A stretch of DNA of 64,000 bases, taken from the NCBI RefSeq assembly GCF_001401805.1, contig NZ_LKDW01000003.1, positions 124,001 to 188,000 on the forward strand, read 5' to 3'. The notes under the pieces are model-generated. The model did not search any database. It saw only the letters and a program-made list of their open reading frames with translations, and was not told where the DNA came from. The number at the start of each line of letters is the position of its first letter. Within the stretch, counting starts at the first letter, position 1. The translations under genes were made by a program, and so were the position numbers. This stretch comes from Pseudoalteromonas sp. P1-25 (GTDB lineage: Bacteria > Pseudomonadota > Gammaproteobacteria > Enterobacterales > Alteromonadaceae). Positions 18,248 through 27,251 of the stretch are shown piece by piece.

Positions 18248-20134
18248 TTAAGCTTTGGGCTCTGGCGTTGAGTTTTCTTCTTGCCTTAAATAGCCTGCAG
18301 CCTCTTCATCCTCTTTCGTTATAGCTTGCTGAGTAGGGATTGCACGGGTCTGTTGGTTTAGTTGATGTATTTGTGATGCATTGCCTAAATCGCGTTCACT
18401 GGTAATTGAAGCGATTGATTCGCGGTCTTTTAGAAAGGCTATCACATCATTTTTAATCGCTTGTAATTGACCTTCGTCTTTATGCATTTCCATAATATGG
18501 CGAGGGTGCTCAAGGTTTTTCATGCCAGTAGCTGCAAATGTGCTCGAAATAACACGAGAGACAATGACCCAAGGCGTTATACTGCTACGCACTAAGGTGT
18601 TTTCAGAGCGAGTGCTATCGTGAATACCGGTTCCTGTTGAAATTTTTGACTCAGTAAATGTGCCTTCGCATTTGAAGTAAACTAGTAATGATTCAAACTG
18701 CATTTCAGCAAAAAATAAGTGTGCGCAGTTAGCCAGTAAGCGCGCAAAAGCTTTAATTATCACTGCTATTATTAAAATATGAACACTGCTCATTAGTAAG
18801 CTACTAAACTGTGTAACATTTTGATTATTAAACGCTTGTTGTAGATTGTTAATGTTAGCGCTATCTATATAGTAATAAATATCTATTAATGAATAGGCTA
18901 ACAATACCGTTAATACTAACGCCACAATATAAAGTAAATTAGCACTTATGAGTGAAACTAATCTTGCGAGGGTAAAGTTTTTTCCAAGCTCCACAGTGTG
19001 AAGTTTAGGTTGTACCTCTTGAATCATTTCGCCTCTAAAACCGCCTTTGCCTTCAATTTGCTCTTGCAGTTTTGGGTCTAACTCGCGGTAAACTCTATTT
19101 GGCACTTCTTTGTAGCGCCTATTTGCCATAACAAGGTTATCAAGGTTTATAAATACTTCATCAGGGTGAACAGACTCTTGCCAGTTTTCACGTAATTCTG
19201 ATACTTCTGCGCTAGGGGTTACAGTATTTAAGCGTGCTTTAACCATTGTAAATACAAGTGTGCAGCTTAACGTTGCTAATATAATAATAGCAATCAGGTA
19301 CAAGCCAGCATGTAAGTTTGGCAGCTGCGCCAGCCATGTGTCTATTTCTTGCTTGCTGATATGCTGCTCTTGCATCAACCACGACATAGACAGACCAATA
19401 ACAATAGGCAAAATAAACGACAACGAAATAATTTTAGCTAATGTCCCGCCTCCCAGCGCTTCAATGTTTCTTTCAGCATTGCGAGAAATCGGCTTGCTAC
19501 TCGAACGCCAAGAAAAAAGCACATAAAACATCAAAATAGCACTGTAAACCGGAAAGGCTAATTCGCCGGCTTCGCCGGTAAAGCCCGACAACGAAACAAA
19601 GGCAACAAGCCCATAAGCAACGAGTGCAACAAGCGTACTCACCCACGAGCCAAATAACCGCTGTGCGACATTGCGTATAGGATAAGGTAAAAATAATAGT
19701 TTGGGGATTAAGCTGTGTAACAAACGAGATAAAAAGCCGTTTGGTTCTTTAAAAGTACTGTTTTTACGACCAACCAGCATTTCTTCAAGTGATTGAGCAT
19801 TATAGGCAACCTCATTTTTTTCTTCCTGCGCTGTAGAGCTTTCTGACTTACTAAAGTTGTACGCAAGCGAAGTGGGGTGATTCCTGCCAACAAAGTATTT
19901 TAAGGTAGCATAAATACCCGTTGATAAAGAGCGAATACCCAGCGCTAAAATGAACATGCCAAACAGCATTAAAACCCAGCCTGCGGTGGTATCTTCTTTC
20001 ACCGAGCTTGCAGCTATAACAAGTAAACTGATGCCTGTAATTGACTCAACAAGACCTCTTGCTGCAGTTACTTTACCCTCTAGTTTAAAGGGGTTTTTTA
20101 ATCCTAGATCAATAGAACCATAATCAAATGCCAT
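18248..20134 (-). CDS. Polytopic membrane protein of unknown function
   Basis: A 628-residue protein I do not recognise. About eight hydrophobic helices are visible: two near the N-terminus (about 28-45 and 50-70), four in the middle (about 165-310), and two at about 395-420 and 445-470, with a long polar segment between the middle and last pairs and a polar C-terminal tail of about 150 residues. There is no signal peptide and no motif of a transporter, kinase or nuclease family. An ATG with GGAG upstream (AAAAGGAGCATACA) gives a good start at 20134. It stands alone between purU and the topoisomerase and is divergent from the latter. Length, intact frame and normal composition support a real gene. 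Confidence 0.8.
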   Translation of the reverse strand: MAFDYGSIDLGLKNPFKLEGKVTAARGLVESITGISLLVIAASSVKEDTTAGWVLMLFGMFILALGIRSLSTGIYATLKYFVGRNHPTSLAYNFSKSESSTAQEEKNEVAYNAQSLEEMLVGRKNSTFKEPNGFLSRLLHSLIPKLLFLPYPIRNVAQRLFGSWVSTLVALVAYGLVAFVSLSGFTGEAGELAFPVYSAILMFYVLFSWRSSSKPISRNAERNIEALGGGTLAKIISLSFILPIVIGLSMSWLMQEQHISKQEIDTWLAQLPNLHAGLYLIAIIILATLSCTLVFTMVKARLNTVTPSAEVSELRENWQESVHPDEVFINLDNLVMANRRYKEVPNRVYRELDPKLQEQIEGKGGFRGEMIQEVQPKLHTVELGKNFTLARLVSLISANLLYIVALVLTVLLAYSLIDIYYYIDSANINNLQQAFNNQNVTQFSSLLMSSVHILIIAVIIKAFARLLANCAHLFFAEMQFESLLVYFKCEGTFTESKISTGTGIHDSTRSENTLVRSSITPWVIVSRVISSTFAATGMKNLEHPRHIMEMHKDEGQLQAIKNDVIAFLKDRESIASITSERDLGNASQIHQLNQQTRAIPTQQAITKEDEEAAGYLRQEENSTPEPKA

Positions 20135-20378
20135 TGTATGCTCCTTTTAAACAGCACATTTTTGAAGGGGAGGTTATTATTTGCGTGTATTTTGACCAGA
20201 TTTAAGCATGGCTAAACTGAGCCACAAGGTGCTGTTTATATGCTGAACCAGGCAATTAAACGCGAGCTTTTTTATATTATTATTGAATTTTTGATTATAT
20301 ATCAATTACGTTGTTCAGTTTAAGGTTATTTTACAGTGATACATTTGTTAAAAATGGTTTAAGTTGCTTGGAGCGCAA

Positions 20379-21356
20379 ATGAAACTGATTTACGTAGATG
20401 ATAATTTACCCGGTATAACTCGTAAGCGCAAAAACAAAACGTGGCTGTACTTTGACCCTATAGGCAAGCAAATTAACGAGCAAAAAGTGATTGATCGTTT
20501 AAATGCGTTAGCGTTTCCGCCCGCTTATAAAAATGTCTGGTTTTGCCCTGAAGAAAATGGCCATATTTTAGCTACCGGGTTTGATAGCAAAGGTCGCAAG
20601 CAGTATCGTTATCACCCTGAGTTTAGAGCCCAGCAGGAGGCTAAAAAATATCAATCGTGCGGTATATTTGGCAACAAGCTCCCCCTTTTACGTGCCCGTT
20701 TAGAAAACGATTTACAAGGAGATGAGCTCAGTGTAGAGCGAACCCTGGCTGCGGTAGTTAGACTTATGGACCTAGGCGCTTTGAGAGTTGGGAATGAGCG
20801 AAATGTAAAGCAGAACAAAAGCTTTGGCGCCACCACATTGCGTACACGCCATGCCAAGCTGACGGGTAAAAATATACAGCTACGGTATCGGGCTAAATCG
20901 GGCAAAGAGCGCGAGGTAAACATAACCGACAGAGTGCTTAGTCATGTAATTAAAGATCTTCAAGATTTGCCCGGCCAGCATTTATTTCAATATATTAGCG
21001 ATGGAGAGCGCACAAACGTAACCTCTAGTGAAATTAACCAGTATATTCAACAAATAATGGGCGAGGACTTTAGCGCTAAGCACTTTAGAACTTGGCGAGC
21101 CAGTGTTATTGCCTTTAAGCAACTAGTAAAAGCAAAAGGTGCACTTAGCTTAAAAAGTATGCTCGAGAGCGTGTCTGAACAGCTAGGTAACACGCCAGCT
21201 ATTGCCCGTAAATCGTATGTTCATCCTGATTTAATTGCCTTGTGTAAAGAGGATGAGCAAACCCAAACTGCGTGGCGAGAGTCATTATCTTTACCACGAA
21301 AAACAAAATATTTAAGCCGCTATGAACGTGGTTTTTTAGCCTTTTTAAAGGATTAA
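20379..21356 (+). CDS. DNA topoisomerase IB
   Basis: A type IB (poxvirus/Deinococcus-like) topoisomerase of 325 residues that relaxes supercoils through a 3'-phosphotyrosyl intermediate. The N-terminal domain (about 1-85) is followed by the catalytic domain, with a conserved Arg in LGALRVGNERN, HFRTWRAS near 237-244, and the active tyrosine in ARKSYVHPDLI at about Tyr280. ATG 20379 is chosen because GGAG (20369-20372) precedes it. Type IB enzymes are patchily distributed in bacteria and dispensable beside gyrase and topoisomerase IV, so this is probably an accessory enzyme. Confidence 0.92.
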   Translation: MKLIYVDDNLPGITRKRKNKTWLYFDPIGKQINEQKVIDRLNALAFPPAYKNVWFCPEENGHILATGFDSKGRKQYRYHPEFRAQQEAKKYQSCGIFGNKLPLLRARLENDLQGDELSVERTLAAVVRLMDLGALRVGNERNVKQNKSFGATTLRTRHAKLTGKNIQLRYRAKSGKEREVNITDRVLSHVIKDLQDLPGQHLFQYISDGERTNVTSSEINQYIQQIMGEDFSAKHFRTWRASVIAFKQLVKAKGALSLKSMLESVSEQLGNTPAIARKSYVHPDLIALCKEDEQTQTAWRESLSLPRKTKYLSRYERGFLAFLKD

Positions 21357-21567
21357 TTGCTGTGGCAACTTTACACACTACAGCAAATTAATTACACAAT
21401 GCGATACACTAAACCTGCTTGTATTAAAAATGGAATATATTAAAACTTGTTTAATATCAATTGATTAAAGTTATATTTAAGTTTGGCACTGGCGTTGCAC
21501 CTTCTTGTTACTGATTAGCAGTAAGTACAAAAGCATTTATCAACGATATTTAGCGAGGAGGTACACA

Positions 21568-22884
21568 ATGAAGGGGTTATTTTCAAACCAAGTGTCTAAA
21601 AAGGTAAAAAGCATCACATTAAGCACCGCTTTTATAGGGGGAGCTTGCATAAGCTCTTTACCTGCTTTGGCCGCCTCTGAGCTTGAAAGTACTGCATTAG
21701 CAGGCTCTTCATTAATCACCTATAGCTCGCAGCAGCACCTTAAAAGCAACCAAAACTACTACTTTGATCAAAATGCAGCACAACTAATAGAACGTACTGA
21801 AAAAGCAATTAACTGGTATAAAGAAATTGTCAGCAATGGTGGTTTTATTCCGCTGCAAATAAGTGAACTGCTTGAATTAGGCAGTACAGGTAAAGAGGTA
21901 AACTTGCTTGCAGAGCGTTTATACCAGGAGCGTGATTTAAAAAATAATGCATGTACCGATGCGGAGTGTACTTTTGATCAACAAATTGAACAGGCCGTAA
22001 AGCAATTTCAGCGCCGCCATGGCTTAAAGGTTGATGGACGCGTTGGCAAACGCACTGTTGCTAAATTAAATGTACCTGCAAAGGTGAAGCTAAATAAGTT
22101 AAAGCTAAATCTTTATCGTATTACTAATTTTGCTGGCTCAAGCGATGAACAATATGTTTATGTAAACATACCTGAGTACACATTACGGTATGTAAAAGCG
22201 GGCGAGGTAAAACTACAAAATAACGTCATCGTCGGCAAACCAAGTTGGAAAACACCAGCCTTTAGTGACGAAATCGAAAAGTTTGTTGTAAATCCCGAGT
22301 GGCGCATACCTACCTCTATTGCAACCAAAGAAATAGCGCCAAAGGTGGCAAGAGATCCTCACTACCTTGCTAAAAATAATATCGAAGTAAGAAAAAATAG
22401 TTACCTAGACTCTAAAACAGTAAACCCCAGCAATATCGATTGGCAGGCTATTAAACCCTATCAGTTTGATCATTTTTTAGTTAAGCGTGCAGGGGATGAA
22501 AACCCACTTGGCGAAGTGAAGTATTTGTTTCCAAATCCTGAAGCCATTTATGTTCACGATACCCCAGCAAAGCAACGCTTTGGGCAAACACAGCGTGCGT
22601 TATCGCATGGCTGTATTCGAGTCGAAAAGCCATTTTCTTTAGCGCGTGAAATAATCAAGCACCAAGGTGAAACTCACACATTAAAACAAATGGATGAAGC
22701 TAGGGTAAACGACACCACGCAAACGTTTCATTTAGATGAGCCGTTACCTATTCATTTAGTGTATTGGACGGCCTGGGTTGATGAGGACATGCTCGTTAAT
22801 TTTAGAGATGATATTTATCAGCACGACACAAAAGCATTACTTAATGACGAAGAGCAATCAGTTATTGCTGCATTAATAAAATAG
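21568..22884 (+). CDS. L,D-transpeptidase with peptidoglycan-binding domain (YcbB/LdtD-like)
   Basis: A periplasmic enzyme, 438 residues. An N-terminal signal segment (about 1-37, ending PALAA) is followed by a PG_binding_1 domain at about 110-170 (QAVKQFQRRHGLKVDGRVGK) and a YkuD catalytic domain at about 195-400 with SHGCIRV, active Cys349. Such enzymes make 3-3 crosslinks or attach proteins to peptidoglycan. It is shorter than E. coli LdtD (615 residues), missing most of the N-terminal region. A strong AGGAGG (21556-21561) six bases before ATG 21568 fixes the start. Fifteen bases separate it from the M15 peptidase gene, so the two are probably co-transcribed. Confidence 0.92.
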   Translation: MKGLFSNQVSKKVKSITLSTAFIGGACISSLPALAASELESTALAGSSLITYSSQQHLKSNQNYYFDQNAAQLIERTEKAINWYKEIVSNGGFIPLQISELLELGSTGKEVNLLAERLYQERDLKNNACTDAECTFDQQIEQAVKQFQRRHGLKVDGRVGKRTVAKLNVPAKVKLNKLKLNLYRITNFAGSSDEQYVYVNIPEYTLRYVKAGEVKLQNNVIVGKPSWKTPAFSDEIEKFVVNPEWRIPTSIATKEIAPKVARDPHYLAKNNIEVRKNSYLDSKTVNPSNIDWQAIKPYQFDHFLVKRAGDENPLGEVKYLFPNPEAIYVHDTPAKQRFGQTQRALSHGCIRVEKPFSLAREIIKHQGETHTLKQMDEARVNDTTQTFHLDEPLPIHLVYWTAWVDEDMLVNFRDDIYQHDTKALLNDEEQSVIAALIK

Positions 22885-22899
22885 ATTATGAGGGGATTT

Positions 22900-23901
22900 A
22901 TGCCGTTTATTCCATGTATTTTAGGGTGTGTACTAGCGCTTTGCGTAAGCCTAGGTGGTTATGCTGCAGAGCCTGTAAAAAAAGTGCACCCGAGCGTTAA
23001 TATTCAAAATAAAGCAAATTTTGAAGATGCAGAATTTAGCCTAAAAATTAACGACATAGTAATGCCTTATTCGGTGTTTTCTGTTTTTGTGATGCCTAAT
23101 GAAGCGGTTGAATTTGAAGTACTTTACGCACAATCAAAACGCAGCTATTCGTTTATTAATGACGACAGCAACGCCACCTTAACTGATACAAACCGATGGC
23201 AGTGGCGGGCACCTAAAAAGCCAGGTTTAACACAGGTCATTATTGAATCCCCCGACAAAAAGCAGCGCATGACAATTAATGTGTTTGTAAAAGTGCCTGC
23301 AGATGAAGTACAAGGTGGAAAGCTTAAATATTACCATATTGGTCATTACCCAAAACCTTCGCAAATTAAAGACAGTGAGCATTACATAGTGCCCAATGGC
23401 TTTGTAAAGGTGACACCTGAGAACGAAAATACAAAAATATCACCGCATTTTTCTCTTAAAGAATTTGTGAGTAAGCAACGAAGTAAACACCCTAAATACT
23501 TATTTTTACAAAACAAGTTGTTACTTAAACTTGAAAAAATACGCAAAGAGCTGATTTTAGAAAACATACCAGTTAAAAATATGGTGGTAATGAGCGGTTA
23601 CCGCACCCCTTATTACAATAAAGCCATTGGTAATGTAAAGCTTAGCCGCCATGTGTTTGGCGACGCTGCCGATATATTTATAGATAACGATGGCGACTAC
23701 CGTATGGATGACATAAACAACGACGGTAAGCACTCTATTGGCGATGCACAGGCGATGGCTGGTATAGTGGAGTCGCTTGCTAAGCGAGAGTCATTCAAAG
23801 GCTTATTAGGCGGTTTAGGTGTTTACGGGCCTAAGTCGCACCGCGGCGCATTTATACATGTTGATACACGGGGTTTTAAAGCGCGCTGGGTGAGTAAATA
23901 A
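22900..23901 (+). CDS. M15-family peptidoglycan peptidase with EF-hand-like loop
   Basis: A secreted 333-residue protein: signal peptide (about 1-23), an N-terminal beta-rich region (25-140) of unknown role, and a C-terminal M15 peptidase domain (about 180-333). Zinc ligands are visible as H251 and D258 (RHVFGDAAD) and H320 (HVD). Between them lies D271-D282 (DINNDGKHSIGD), which fits a 12-residue EF-hand/dockerin calcium loop, preceded by a second acidic DNDGD stretch. M15 enzymes cut D-Ala-D-Ala or D-Ala-containing crossbridges. AGGGG at 22891-22895 favours ATG 22900 over ATG 22888. It follows the L,D-transpeptidase directly, suggesting a shared envelope-remodelling job. Confidence 0.85.
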   Translation: MPFIPCILGCVLALCVSLGGYAAEPVKKVHPSVNIQNKANFEDAEFSLKINDIVMPYSVFSVFVMPNEAVEFEVLYAQSKRSYSFINDDSNATLTDTNRWQWRAPKKPGLTQVIIESPDKKQRMTINVFVKVPADEVQGGKLKYYHIGHYPKPSQIKDSEHYIVPNGFVKVTPENENTKISPHFSLKEFVSKQRSKHPKYLFLQNKLLLKLEKIRKELILENIPVKNMVVMSGYRTPYYNKAIGNVKLSRHVFGDAADIFIDNDGDYRMDDINNDGKHSIGDAQAMAGIVESLAKRESFKGLLGGLGVYGPKSHRGAFIHVDTRGFKARWVSK

Positions 23902-23995
23902 TATATGTTTAGTGGTCAGTTATTACGTTAGCAAAATAAGTATTGCTAAATGTTGATCACGTTTTATAGCTTACTCACAATTTAAGTGCAAAGCT

Positions 23996-24313
23996 TTAAA
24001 TCAATACCAGCCATGTTATTAAAACACTTAAGGTATAAGACTCGTTAAAATGGATTAAGCGCAGGTTGAAAATATCAGAAATTAAACGGTTCCAAATTTC
24101 TTTAAACAGTGCTGACAAAATACAGGCGCTTATAATCCACATTGCTAGTAGTAGCGCCATTTTTACTGTGAACGAGTGTATATAAATATCAATAAGGCTA
24201 TTCGTTTGATATGTATTTCCTACATCAAATGTCATTAACGTACACAACAAACTAATAGCCCACAAAGCTATACTCGCAAAGATATTAAAGCGCGTAGTAA
24301 TTCCTTTTTTCAT
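23996..24313 (-). CDS. Small membrane protein after pelG, function unknown
   Basis: A 105-residue protein with three predicted membrane helices (about 9-29, 50-72 and 89-105) and little soluble sequence. An AAAAGGA ribosome-binding site precedes the ATG at 24313. It lies 68 bases after pelG on the same strand with no strong terminator between, only a weak TTACCA/TGGTAA hairpin without a U-run. It could therefore be an eighth gene of the pel transcript. I do not recognise the family and it has no counterpart in the standard seven-gene pel operon. It could also be unrelated and only adjacent. Confidence 0.62.
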   Translation of the reverse strand: MKKGITTRFNIFASIALWAISLLCTLMTFDVGNTYQTNSLIDIYIHSFTVKMALLLAMWIISACILSALFKEIWNRLISDIFNLRLIHFNESYTLSVLITWLVLI

Positions 24314-24381
24314 TAAAGTTAAGTCCTTTTTATTTATCGTTAGCTTTATTATTGTAAGTTACCAATAATGGTACTGGTAAT

Positions 24382-25746
24382 CTACTGTAGCATAAAAGTT
24401 TCGTACTCAAGCTCTTCAAATTGTTTTGATAGCCAATACAGGCCAACGACCGAAGTAATTATAGTCGAGAGCGCAAAACCGTAACCATAAAACTGTGGCC
24501 CTAATGCAATTGAGGCAATCGTAAATACAATATTGATAAACAAAAACAGCCCAGATAAAAATAATACGGTGGCACGCTTATCTAGATAAAATAAAATATT
24601 TAAAATAGATAAAAATATTACCTGTACACCTACACCCACCACATCAATAAACAACAGTGTTTTGTAGTTAGGGTCTATACCAATAAAGCTCAGTATTTGT
24701 TCTCCCCACAATAATAAGCACGCAACGGTTATACCTTGGATTTTAAATATATCGTAAAGGCCGCCTTGCGCTGTTTGCACCATTTTATCTTTTAGGTAAA
24801 AAATTTCTTCAAGTGATGAGCCTCCTCTAATGGCGGTATAAAAACGGTCGTACTGTTCTACAAAGTCGGTTTCCATTCTGACTAAAAATACCGCCATGCC
24901 TGGAATAATGGTTAAATAGGCTAAGAATATAGGCAAGTCGTAAATAGGGCTTGCTCTTAATGTGCCAATAATTTGAATAGAGGTAGCGGGGGTATACCAA
25001 AAAATAATTTTATCGGCCCACACGCCTACATTGTAAAAGAGCCCACAAAAAAAGAGACTGTAATACACTTTTTTATTGTTTAAAAAATCAAAACTAATAA
25101 GTTCACCGCCGGGGTAGCGGCGAATAATCATAAACAAAAAGCTAAAAAACAGTAGCGCTTCACCGGCAAAAAACGCAAAAAACAACCCGTCTATTTGCCA
25201 GTCGCGCAGTAAAAATGCCAGTAACACCATAAAGCTGTAACCGCTTAACATGGTCACTAAAATAAGCCGGTATTCTTTCATTCCTGATAAAAATATAGCG
25301 CCAAGCCATTGGTTACATAAGCTTACAAATGCCCCCAATATGATTATTTTAGTGACTACGGGCAACGGTAGTATTGGCCAAACGGCTAAACCAATAAGCA
25401 AGGCCGCAACTGTTGTTACTAGTTGTGCCCCCAGTAAGTTAGGCAGTACTTGCTCATCCTTTTTTTGAAAAAACAGATCGGCAACAAAGCGTGTTAGTAA
25501 CAGCTGTAGTCCGCCAGTTAATATAAGAGACGCTGCCATCATGTAGGTAATGAGCGTTAAAAATTGAACAATTAATACTTTAGGCAGTACAACACCCAAG
25601 CTTAAAATACCAATGAGCATGAGCGCTATAATAGAAAGTAGCCAAGGCCCTGAGCCTATTAATCCTGCGTAACCGTAGGCTTCAAAAACAGAGAGTAGGG
25701 TATTTTTTTTGAGAATTTTACGTATCTCAAAACCTATTCCGGCCAT
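24382..25746 (-). CDS. pelG: Pel polysaccharide inner-membrane transporter PelG
   Basis: A 454-residue protein with about twelve membrane helices, of the PelG branch of the MOP flippase superfamily. It forms the inner-membrane synthase/transport complex with PelD, PelE and PelF. The N-terminus MAGIGFEIRKILKK is characteristic of PelG, and a typical GSGPWLLSI segment follows. Its start lies 13 bases inside the end of pelF. It is the last of the seven recognised pel genes in the order ABCDEFG. Confidence 0.93.
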   Translation of the reverse strand: MAGIGFEIRKILKKNTLLSVFEAYGYAGLIGSGPWLLSIIALMLIGILSLGVVLPKVLIVQFLTLITYMMAASLILTGGLQLLLTRFVADLFFQKKDEQVLPNLLGAQLVTTVAALLIGLAVWPILPLPVVTKIIILGAFVSLCNQWLGAIFLSGMKEYRLILVTMLSGYSFMVLLAFLLRDWQIDGLFFAFFAGEALLFFSFLFMIIRRYPGGELISFDFLNNKKVYYSLFFCGLFYNVGVWADKIIFWYTPATSIQIIGTLRASPIYDLPIFLAYLTIIPGMAVFLVRMETDFVEQYDRFYTAIRGGSSLEEIFYLKDKMVQTAQGGLYDIFKIQGITVACLLLWGEQILSFIGIDPNYKTLLFIDVVGVGVQVIFLSILNILFYLDKRATVLFLSGLFLFINIVFTIASIALGPQFYGYGFALSTIITSVVGLYWLSKQFEELEYETFMLQ

Positions 25747-27251
25747 GCGATTGTATCCTTGTAAAGTTTATCGTAACGGGCAAACATGTGGCTCTCGTCG
25801 TAGTATGTTTTAACACGTTTGAGGCCGCTTTGTTGGTACTGATACCATGTTTGCTCGTTTTGTAATATCGTGTTTATTTGCTGTGCGGTCTCGCTAGGTG
25901 AAGCAATAGACACTACTTCGCCAGCCTTACCAAGCGCCTTGTCTTCTTCGCTTCCTCCTTCTATTATTTCTCGGCACGATCCTACGTCACTTGCAAGCAC
26001 AGGTACGCCTGCAGCCATTGCTTCAAGCAATACCAGAGGCTGTGCTTCAGAAATTGAAGTCAACGCCACAAGACCTAATTTGGGGAGTATTTCTGCAATG
26101 TTTTGCATGCCGGTAAACGTAATGTTTTTGCTCAAATCTAGGCTGCTTACCAGTAACTGACACTCTTTGTAATACTGTGGGTCTTCCTCAAAAGGGCCTA
26201 TAATCCAGCCTTCTATTTCTGGCATGTTGGCTTGGACCTCTTTAATGGCACGGATAAAGGTTTTAATATCTTTAATTGGCACTACACGGCCAATTAACCC
26301 AACCACCCTCGGGACCGATTTAGGTCTTGCGTTAAGTGCATCAACAAAGCGTTTTGTTTTTATACCATTAGGGACTACCGAGGCTTTGCTTTCACTGGCG
26401 CCATCTTTAATTTGTCGTTGTCTGTTACCCTCATACAGAGAAATGATTTTGTCTGCCTGATGATAAGTAGTGCGGCCAATTTGCTCAAAGAAGCTGATCC
26501 ACATTCGGCGAATAAAGCCCATTTCAGTATTTAGGTTTTTACCGAGACTTTGCTCAGACTCTTTTATCCAGCTAGCTTGTATTAAATCTATTTTACGTTC
26601 TTTAGTGTAAATACCGTGCTCGGTAAGCAAAAATGGCGTGTTGTGTATAACGCTTGCACCTGCGCCTAATATGCCCGCATAACCTGTCGAAATAGAATGA
26701 ATCAGTTTAACATCGGGGAGGGAGCGAGCTATTTCGGCTATTTTAAACAGCGGTTTATATAAATTTCTGTACGACCAAAAAAAGTCGATAAATGAGGATT
26801 CATCGCAATAGGTTAAATAATAGTTTGCCAGTACTTGCCACGACGATTCGCTATATAAAAAATCGGTTTCGTTTATGCCACTTTTTTTAGCTAGGTTTTC
26901 AAAGGCAAACTTGACTAACTCTGTGGGGATAGGATCTTTACAGTCACGGAAATAGCTTTGCAGTTGCTGCCAAAAATCAAACAGCTCTTTTTTATATTTA
27001 ACGCCATGTTTAGCGCTTATTTTTGCATTATGGGGCGTAACTAAATAATGTTCGTGCAGTTTTGTCACATTACTTGGTAACGTGTATTGAATATCGCTGT
27101 AGTGTTCGGGTGCGCCACCGACAAATACAAGTTCAAAGTTATAATTGGGTAGGCCTTCTATTATCTGGTGCACCCAGCTTGATACGCCGCCCCTAACATA
27201 GGGGTAAGTGCCTTCAAGTAAGAGTAGAATGTCAGCTTTTTTTTCACTCAT
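25734..27251 (-). CDS. pelF: Pel glycosyltransferase PelF
   Basis: A cytoplasmic GT4-family glycosyltransferase, 505 residues, which polymerises the N-acetylgalactosamine/glucosamine-type Pel chain from UDP-sugars. The PelF N-terminus is clear: LLLEGTYPYVRGGVSSWVHQ (about residues 10-29). The sugar-nucleotide region has VGLIGRVVPIKDIKTFI and an E-x7-E motif in SEAQPLVLLEAMAAG at about residue 395-410. It overlaps pelE by eight bases and pelG by thirteen, consistent with coupled translation. Confidence 0.95.
   Translation of the reverse strand: MSEKKADILLLLEGTYPYVRGGVSSWVHQIIEGLPNYNFELVFVGGAPEHYSDIQYTLPSNVTKLHEHYLVTPHNAKISAKHGVKYKKELFDFWQQLQSYFRDCKDPIPTELVKFAFENLAKKSGINETDFLYSESSWQVLANYYLTYCDESSFIDFFWSYRNLYKPLFKIAEIARSLPDVKLIHSISTGYAGILGAGASVIHNTPFLLTEHGIYTKERKIDLIQASWIKESEQSLGKNLNTEMGFIRRMWISFFEQIGRTTYHQADKIISLYEGNRQRQIKDGASESKASVVPNGIKTKRFVDALNARPKSVPRVVGLIGRVVPIKDIKTFIRAIKEVQANMPEIEGWIIGPFEEDPQYYKECQLLVSSLDLSKNITFTGMQNIAEILPKLGLVALTSISEAQPLVLLEAMAAGVPVLASDVGSCREIIEGGSEEDKALGKAGEVVSIASPSETAQQINTILQNEQTWYQYQQSGLKRVKTYYDESHMFARYDKLYKDTIAWPE

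Noticed and set aside
18103..18324. A 73-codon open frame on the plus strand
   Set aside because: It lacks a ribosome-binding site, overlaps the end of the 628-residue gene and shows no recognisable protein features.
23928..23949. TTAGCAA/TTGCTAA inverted repeat after the M15 peptidase gene
   Set aside because: There is no T-run on either strand and the stem is AT-rich; it may be chance.
24359..24380. Hairpin between pelG and the small membrane protein gene as a terminator
   Set aside because: The stem is only six pairs with a ten-base loop and no U-run, so it is not a convincing terminator.
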